From Astropecten irregularis (lineage: Eukaryota; Echinodermata; Asteroidea; Paxillosida; Astropectinidae), in the NCBI GenBank assembly GCA_963971285.1, contig OZ020260.1, positions 10,698,798 through 10,762,797 on the forward strand: a stretch of DNA of 64,000 nt. Reading direction: 5' to 3'. Below, piece by piece: positions 47,601-56,600 of the stretch. The translations under genes and the position numbers were made by a program. The notes beneath the pieces were generated by a model that worked only from the letters and a program-made list of their open reading frames with translations, ran no database searches and was not told the DNA's origin. Every line of letters begins with the position of its first letter. Position 1 is the first letter of the stretch.

Positions 47601-50600
47601 AAGATGTCAAAATTGTTTGATGGTTTGGGGTTCTGGGGGTCGTAGTTAAAGCTTGAGAGAGAAAAATGAAAGTGAAAATAACAACAATTACAAGAGATGA
47701 AATAACTTTGAATTTTGTTTAAGGTCTGTTACCATAGAGATGCTGATACATTCTTTCCATAGCAACCAATGAAGCAGGATCAGAGCTTGCCTATTCAAGT
47801 AAATTTGTGATTTTAATGCACAAAACTGATTTTTCAAAAACAGCGATGCTTTTTGAAAAAAAAAAGAAGCGAGGCAGGCAGGAAGTGCAAGCAATTCTCC
47901 TGCCACGCCCTGTCACATGACTTATGATGTCACAGTAATACTGCAGGCTGGGCATTATGTATTTATTGCGCTTCCATGGAAACAGACCTCTTTTCGTCCT
48001 ACAAGATTAAGCCTATGGTTAAACTGGTCGTAAACAGCAATTACACATTAAAGTCTGCTACCAATGGTAAGTAAAATTTTTAATTAGATAGAAAAAAAAT
48101 TACAGCATCTCATTCAAATTCATTACAATAATTTTTTGAAAAAACGAATGTAGCCTTTAAATAGATGCCTAATACTTGATGTGCATTTAAGTAAGCAAAA
48201 TATTCAGCTTTAAATACTGACATTTTTCGCTCTAAAGTATAAAAGATACTTTGTTTATATCTTGTTTTCTGATAAAAAGTTTAATAATGAATGTAATATT
48301 TTGCTTGATCTATATCCAATTTCACTTTTTGTTTATAACTATTCCCTGAAAGTTAAGTTTTTAAAAGAAATAAAGATTTGTTTGAAAATTATGTATACAT
48401 TTGTCAATATGCAAAGGTTTGTGGAACTGTCAAGATGTTACTCAGTGCAGTGAGGAAAATGTATGAAGGTGACTTCAAAAATAAAATACGAGACAATTTG
48501 TTCTTGTACAGTTTGAACAAATGAATCCAATGACATGCACGTGATGTGTAGTCATGAAGATGTGTCAAAATGGTTAAAGAGTGGAGAACGAAGTGACTTG
48601 TTTTCTCGTCGGGGACAAAACCCCTCACAAATCAAAATAGGACAGTCTAGTCAGTGCAAAGAAGGTCAATTCACAGCATAAATAGGGGTGTTCCAAAATA
48701 ATGGCAAGATAAAGGGGAAACACAGCAGGTTTAAAAGTATTTCTCTGTTAGTTTGGGGATGGAAATGGAACTAATTAAACTTGAGTGCAAACTACAATTC
48801 TCGACATTTGTATTGGTTCTTAAAAAATCGTATTTTCAGTGAGTATTTTCAATCAGATCTTGATCTTCTTATTCATAATAAGGCTGACAATTTGCAAATG
48901 AAATATTTGACAAATGAAATATTTTGTGCAAATACAATGATACTCCTTATTCAGAGAATGAATAAGAAAATGAAAATGAATATTCATTGAAATATTTCAG
49001 TCATTAAACTTGCTTGGAGTTAAAAGGACTGACGCGTTTCAATCTTTCGATTAATATCCCGCTACGATCAAAACGCTTAAACTTCTATTAAGATCCTGCT
49101 AAGATCGAAACGCGTCACTCCCTCCTAACTCCAAGCAATTTACAAATTTCAGGTCAATATTTTGGCTGATGAGCAGTTTGCAGCAGTTTATTACTTGTAC
49201 TGTACTTACTGATTCTTTTTAAATATTGTAAAAATGTTGAATCTTTTTAAAATTTGTTTTAGCTGTACCTTCTTAAAAACTAATAGAATTGATTTTTGGT
49301 GATGGTTTTGTGATTGTGTGATAGTTGTCAAGGATTTGATGTTTTGTCAGTTGAAACTATCATTAAAATTCTGATTAAGCAGTGGAATGATTGCAAATCA
49401 TAAAAATTATTTCTTGCATTTTCAGGAATGGACACACACAATGTTTTATTACATGTATTTTCAAGAAAATGTTCAGATTGTTTGTGTGTACAAAAAAATA
49501 AAGGGTTTATTAAAGGAAAAGCATACACCTTTTTTATTATAAAAAAGACAGGAAAAAAATTGAATACTGTAGAAATTCTTTATTATGAGCGCATGAATTA
49601 TATTCAAAATCACGTTTGCATATGATAAATATTACATATGAAATATTTCTGATGATTAAGAAAAAAAAGGTTGAATGCCTTCTTGGATAACATTTAAGAA
49701 TTGACTTGAGGGAAAGAAAAAGCCGTTCAGCTCAGTGTATTGTCAAACTGCCTGAGTGTTATTAAAGTGTATGCGTGTACAGTAAAGACCTATAGGGGAT
49801 ATTAATAAATAAATCTTAGCCCTTAACATCAGTGTGAATACATCACTATGCATACTGGAATGGGTTGGATAGTAGCACACACAGGCACACAGGCACACAG
49901 GCACACAGTCGACTTCATTCAAAGGAAAAATCCTCCGCGATGCTTGGGCCTTTTCCTGTTTCACTTATTTCTCTTCCCCTCCATCCCCCCCTCGTTTTTC
50001 TGCAGGTGTTTTTTGGAACACTCGGCCGTAATTGATTTTGCTTTCTCATTTTCGTCAAAAGGAGGGTGGGAGGGGGGGGGGGTTCAGCGGGACTGGGTAT
50101 TCCTTCGGGATTCAATACCGCGGCGCGGCACGGCACGCACCCTCATTTATTTACTGCTTCCTGCAATCAGATGCTTCATTCAAATTTAAGTTTTTTGTTC
50201 CTTTTTTTCTGAATTTTCATGTATTTTCACGCATTTTCAAGTATTTTTGTTACCGGATGAAAAAAGACATTTATATGATGCAGGAAAATTGTTTATCGTT
50301 TCTTTTTCTCACGTTCTGATTTTTATTATTATTATTATTTTTTTTAAAGTTTGTTGCGGGTCTTTCCTTATTGATACATGTGATTTGATTACATTTGATT
50401 ACATTGATTACAATTTGAATTTGATTCAGCCAGTGTATATGCAATGTATGTGCACACCAGTGCCATGAGTGTTTTTGTGTGCAGTATATGGATCCCTAAT
50501 TATTATTAATAATTATCGGTATTATTACACACTCATTTGGGAATTCTGATTACTATCTTATTTTATGAATCATAAATGGTTAAACTAATCCGATGACAAA

Positions 50601-53600
50601 AAAACGAATAGACAAATGCTTTTCCAAAACCCAATAGCATTTCGCACTAATGACGTCACACTATGCATGCACATACCCCCACTCACCACACGTTTGCATG
50701 GCCACGTTGCAATGTTTGTCTGAGGTTCGGTGCAATTTTTAGCGCAAGTGCGCAGTGCTATTGTTCATGAAAAGTTGATGTTGTGTTTTGCATGAAATGT
50801 GCATTATCCCATCATGTTTCTCATAACTATTTTACAATGCATTTTTTTTAAAGCTGCCCCAAAGAAAATAATCAATGCCTACTTGTTCAATTTTCATTTT
50901 TTTTTGTTCAAGTGAATCATGTTTTTAGAGGCCAGGGGAGGGGTCAACTGAGGTAATTTTTAAAGTGATCAGAAAACTCTCTTTTTAGGCAGTGTAAATA
51001 CGGTTGAAATGGTTTTGGCAATTTTCATCTCTGTTCAATTTAGCTCTCATTGAGACAAGCTTATTGAAGGGGTTTTGTTGAAAGTTGTTGATACATATTC
51101 AAAAGGCCATTTGCGAGTCAAATCTGAATAGTACCTAGTACACAGACTTCTTTCATTGCATATTAACACCCCAATTTGAATTTCCCAAACTAAAGACTGT
51201 TGCTATATCACGTGATTCGGGGCAAGCTTTTGCATAGTGATACCCATCTCTGGAATGGACTGGTTCCTTTGTGCCATTCTTATCCATAATGAACAGTGCA
51301 TTGGTGCAAGACGTCTGTTATGTAACCAAGCAAAAGATTGCCCTATTAACTCATGTGATTATAGCAACAGAGTCTTTAGTCTGGGAAATTCAAACTGGGG
51401 TGTTTATATGCAATGAAAGAAGTCTGTGTACCAGATACTACTCAGATATAACTTGCAAATGTTTAATTGAGTGGCCATTTGTGATAAAAAGTGACCGAAT
51501 TTGGGTGATTCTTGAGCTTATAAGCATGACATGACATAACATTCAGCTGTTGAGTCAGAATGAACGACCTCCTTAATACCGTACCGGCTCTCTTACCAAC
51601 TGAGCTATCCAGCCCTATGATGGTGCATGGTGTCCCTAATAGTCAATTATCTTTGATATACTGTTTTTGCCATGGAATATAACATAATAAGCAAATGTGT
51701 GGGATGTATGTCAGTGTGGTTTAGACCATAAATCATGACAGTTATAAAATATGGATGTAATTGGCCAGTTTGTAGTCCAGCAATTCAAAGTATTTGGTAA
51801 TTGGCATGCAATTCTATAGCTATTTTTGGAAGTGTGTTATTCAAGTTCCGGAAATCGGCTTATAATGCATCATTACTATTAAAGGGTTATCAATAATTTA
51901 ATTGCTTCAAAGAACATTATTTTCTGAAAACATGACTTTTTCTAAGGAATTGAATGTCGAAGAATTTTTTAATTTATGTTTCAACTAATTGTGTGCTGTG
52001 GTGAAATTTTCATACTTTTCATTAGAGGTACTATCATACTTTGGTAGCATATCGAAACAGAAATCTTCACAGATTTACCTATAACTTACAGGGTATAAAG
52101 ATGGTAACATAACATTAATTTTTTTTGCCTGAAATGCTGTATTTATCAAGAACAGAGTAAAACTAATGACCAAAAACAATTTTGATCTTTTAAAGATAAA
52201 AAATAACCGTGAAAAGATTTTTAAAATACTGTCGGCGTTTTTCACTATTTACTCAAAAAGTGGCCACTGTATGGGACTGAAATTTTCACAGATGACTGTT
52301 AATGTATCTTTCTTGATATTTTCGCTCATGGAAAGTATGATACTACCTTTAATGTCAAACTAGCAATACAGTTTAATAATACATACTGCAGCTATATCTA
52401 ACATTATAAGTGTGCAGTAATGGCTGTGCCATTGTCAATGTGCGAATTACACATCATCAAAAGCTATGTGGTACTTAGTATTGTGTGGTTCACATCAAAA
52501 ACAACTAATTCCGATTTTTGGTGATTGTCATTTGGCAAAAAAAAAACAAAGAGTACTTGTGGGACCCAATTTACCTTCCACCGAATAGCTGCATTCCGAG
52601 GAGGGCGAAGATGAGGATGAATAGGAAGAGAAGGAACAGAAGACTGACAATGGAGCGCATACTACTAAGGAGTGAAACCACCAGGTTTCTTAATGAGGAC
52701 CAATATCTATAGGGGGATCCAGAGGGTCAGGAGATCAATAGGTAGAGGAGAGGGGCAGATGAGATGGAGGAGAAGGGCAGATGAGGTGGGTGGGTGGGTG
52801 GGACCAGGGTGAAGAGGAAACAGTGGATTTAGATGAAGAACAGGTGGGTAGGACCGAGATAGACAAGAGGTTTCAAATACGAGGAGCCAAGAGAACAGTG
52901 GTTGAAGGGGCGAGAGAAGAAACAAGAATGGTAGATAAGAGAGATAAGGAAGATTGGTTCAGACAAAGGGTTAGGTCAAGGAGGGTGGACAGGGAGATCA
53001 TAGGAGAGACAACAGATGGAGAGGTGGGATATAAGAAGGTGTACAGGTGGGAGGAGAGGATGGGTCCAGAAAGAGGAATGATAGGCGGTCAACAAAGATG
53101 AGTAAAGATGAACAAGGCCAGGAGGATGGGACAGGGGTGTGGTCATTCAGAGACGGGATGAGGACAGGTTAAGAGGATGAAACGGGTGAAGTGGTTGAGA
53201 TAAGATCAGTAAGGGTGGAGAGTGGGAGGAAAAAAGAGAGAGAACAAAAATAAAATAACATTAGTGCATGTGCATCATTGTATATTGCCATGACAACACG
53301 ACTGATGAGGTTGCTACCGTCCAGCCACATGGGTGCCGACCACTGGCACGAGTCTCATGCCGTACACTGTGCCAATTGCAGTGACCAAGCAACAGCGCCC
53401 TCTCTCGCCACCAACCAACTGACTCAATCGACCTTGGAAAGGAGAGATTTCTGAGAAAAATGAATAATGAGGTCTGTATAAAGTGTGAACATGCAAGCGA
53501 TGTAAGGTGATCAGCCTTGCTGTGGATGAGGAAGGCTGAAAATAAAACCTGCCGTGAATAATTATCTCAGTTAATCTGGATTCTTTATACCGGAGTCAGG

Positions 53601-56600
53601 AATCCAAGCTGAAGGAGAAAAGACTATTGATTAGGGTGCAGCAGAAAGAGAAGAAAACTTAGGAGTATGGTTTGCCAGCCAAGCAGCCAGAAAAAAAGCA
53701 GAAAGTATGACTCAGACAGAGAGCAAGAAACGATAATGAAATGAAAATTAATACATAGTGCAATGTATCATGTTCCTGATATCAATGATTTTCTTATAAA
53801 TACAAACCTTTCTTTTCTTCCTTTTCTTCTTAAATATTTTTGTCTTATACCTAGAATGAATGTCTTAATTTGATATAATCAACAAAACATTCACCACGGA
53901 AGATGGTTGAGTCAGTACTTAGTTCTACCTCGCAATTAAACCATTCCCACGAGTCTGGTTCCTCGTGTTACTTACTTGCCACCGAACAACTGCATGCCCA
54001 GCAGGGCAAATACAACGATGAATAAGAAGAGTAAGAACACCAGACTGACAATGGATCGAATGCTATGCAGTAGGGAGATGATCAGATAGCGCATTGGAGA
54101 CCAGTATCTGGGGAGGAGGAAGTCAGCAGCGGGTCAAAACACAAACCAAAGCAAGGGGAGGGAGTCCGGGTGGTACCAACCTCCATCCCAAGTCTAGACA
54201 AAGCGTAAAAGCAACCCATTTGTATCCCAGTTGGAGAAAATGTTAAATTCTCGGACTGCATTTAAAATAAAATGCTTCATCTGAGTTGTAGATAATGAAC
54301 TAATGCGTGATTCTACATGTCATGTGCTGAAAGGAGCGATCGTAGAGTTTATGATGAAAAGGCAATACTGAAAGTAGCACGCAACTTTTCATTAATACAG
54401 CGATGTTCTGAAATATTGGAACAACAGGAGAGGCTTAGTTTGCTTGATCCAACTATGTGGGATTATGAAACAGAGGCTCAGGCTCAGACTGCGGCTTTAG
54501 TGTCATCTATATGCCGAAAATGTAGGTTGTGGTTTTTCATTGAAGCTGATGAAGCTCCTCCTTTTTCTTGAAGCTGTTTTCCTTTTCAAACCAGAGAATC
54601 CACTTCCAAACAGCAGCCAAAAGCCTCTATTTTGATACCCATTATTCTAGAATGGATTCACAAAATGGAGCTTGAGGTTGAGGCTGAGGTTGAGGCTGAG
54701 CCTGAGCCCGAGCCTGAGCCTCCGTTTTGTAAACCTCCATGTCTTTTTGGCCGTTAATTGCCCAATTTCACGGTTGCATTTGTTCTTGAATAGTTTCTAA
54801 ATGTAATTAGTTGGACTTGTTTGAGGAGAAGGAGGGCAACAAAAGGGAAACTCAATACTGTGTATAGGAGAGCAACCAAGACCCCATGTCCGGGAGGGCA
54901 ATATAAGGTGACAGAGGGTAACATATTGGGTGGAGGGGGGCAAACTGGGCAGCAGGGAGGAGTAACACTGAGTGGAGCATGGCCAAACCAAGTGAATTGG
55001 GAGGATACTGATAAGCACACAGGGTATGTACAAAGGGTATGATTCAACATACGCTGGGGTAAAGACTTAATTGCTGGGGTAGCTACTACCAGGGGCCAAT
55101 TTCATAAAACTGTTAAGCACAAAAATGTGCTAAGCATGACATTTCTGTCTTAATAAAAACAGGGTTAACCACCAAATGTCCACGTGTTGTGCATCACTTG
55201 TGATTGTTCTTTGGCTGTTGTTCGCTGACAATGAATATCAAATGGAATTTTCAATGGTGGTTTGTTTTATTGCGCAAGACATTTTTGTGCTAAGCATATT
55301 TTTGTGCTTAACAGTTTTATGAAATTGGCCCCAGGTGAAGGGGAGGGGTTGTCAAAGGGAAGCAAGGCAGGGTTAAGCAGAGTGTACACTGTCAACATTT
55401 TCGGTAACATGTTGCCCAGTTAGGGCACCACACCTGGGCGACACGACTTTGGGCCCTGTGTACACTAGCAACATTTGGCCAACATGTTACCGAGATGTTG
55501 CTGCGACATGTTACCCAACTCGTTTTGCTCTGTGTACACTGACAACATTATCATCAACAACGTACCTGGGCAACATGTTACCGAGATTGTTACCGAAAAT
55601 GTTGACAGTGTACACTCTGCTTTTTTAAGCTTAGCTGACAGGGTACTGCAAATTTATCTAAATTCTACTTTTTTTTCACAAAAGCATATATTCTAGTCTG
55701 CACCCCAGAAAAGATTTGAAAGTGAAGTCAAGCCATCCAATTTGCAAAGGATGTAAATACAGCGAATCAAGTATTATCCTCGTCTGGAAACTGGGCCTCT
55801 TAAAGTTAAAAATTCCTTTTCATTTCATCATAACTGAAATGGAATGACAAACTGATTAATTGAATCAAATATATTGATTAATGCTACAAAATAAAAAAAG
55901 ATATTCAATTCAAGATGAATTATAAAGCATGGGTTGCATCGATAATCACATGGCACAAATTTAACATCAGGCAGATTTAACTATTACTTAAAGGAATGGT
56001 AAAGAATTGGTAAGACAAAATACACTTCAAGATCACAGATTCACATAAAACTTACACAGTATAATGATGATGATAGGAGAAAACATCCCATGAAATGTTT
56101 TTGTCTGAAATGCCATATTCATTGAGAAATAAATGAAACTATTTTCCGATTGGAATAAATCTTTTTGAAGCGTTTTATTATGAACGCATAATATCGTTGA
56201 AATGTGTAAATGGGTTTTCACTATTTTCTTGTGACCCAGCTGGCTGATTGACCTCAAACTTCTACAGGTTTGTCAGTTAAGGTATGTGATGGATTACATA
56301 ATGTGCTTCCACTGTCAGCAACGGTTTTGTCGCAAAAACCAGTTCTGTACCATCCCTTTAAACAAAATAAATTTCTATTCTTGTACTCATGTAAGAGCAA
56401 AGAGGTAGTATAAGGGCAGTGAAAACAAAAAACAATGTTTTAACAATGCAAACAAAAAAAACCAGAATCTGAATCAGAACAAACATGCAGTTTCATCCTA
56501 ATCTATATCCACAGTAACATTTTGAATTTGAGGTGAAATCACTTTGCTTTTGTGAGCTTAACTGAGCTGTTGTCCACCCCCCCCCCCATTTCACATTTCA

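Noticed and set aside
52781-53101. 106-codon plus-strand open frame
   Set aside because: It arises from the purine-rich tract, which lacks T and therefore stop codons. It lies within a Cav2 intron on the other strand.
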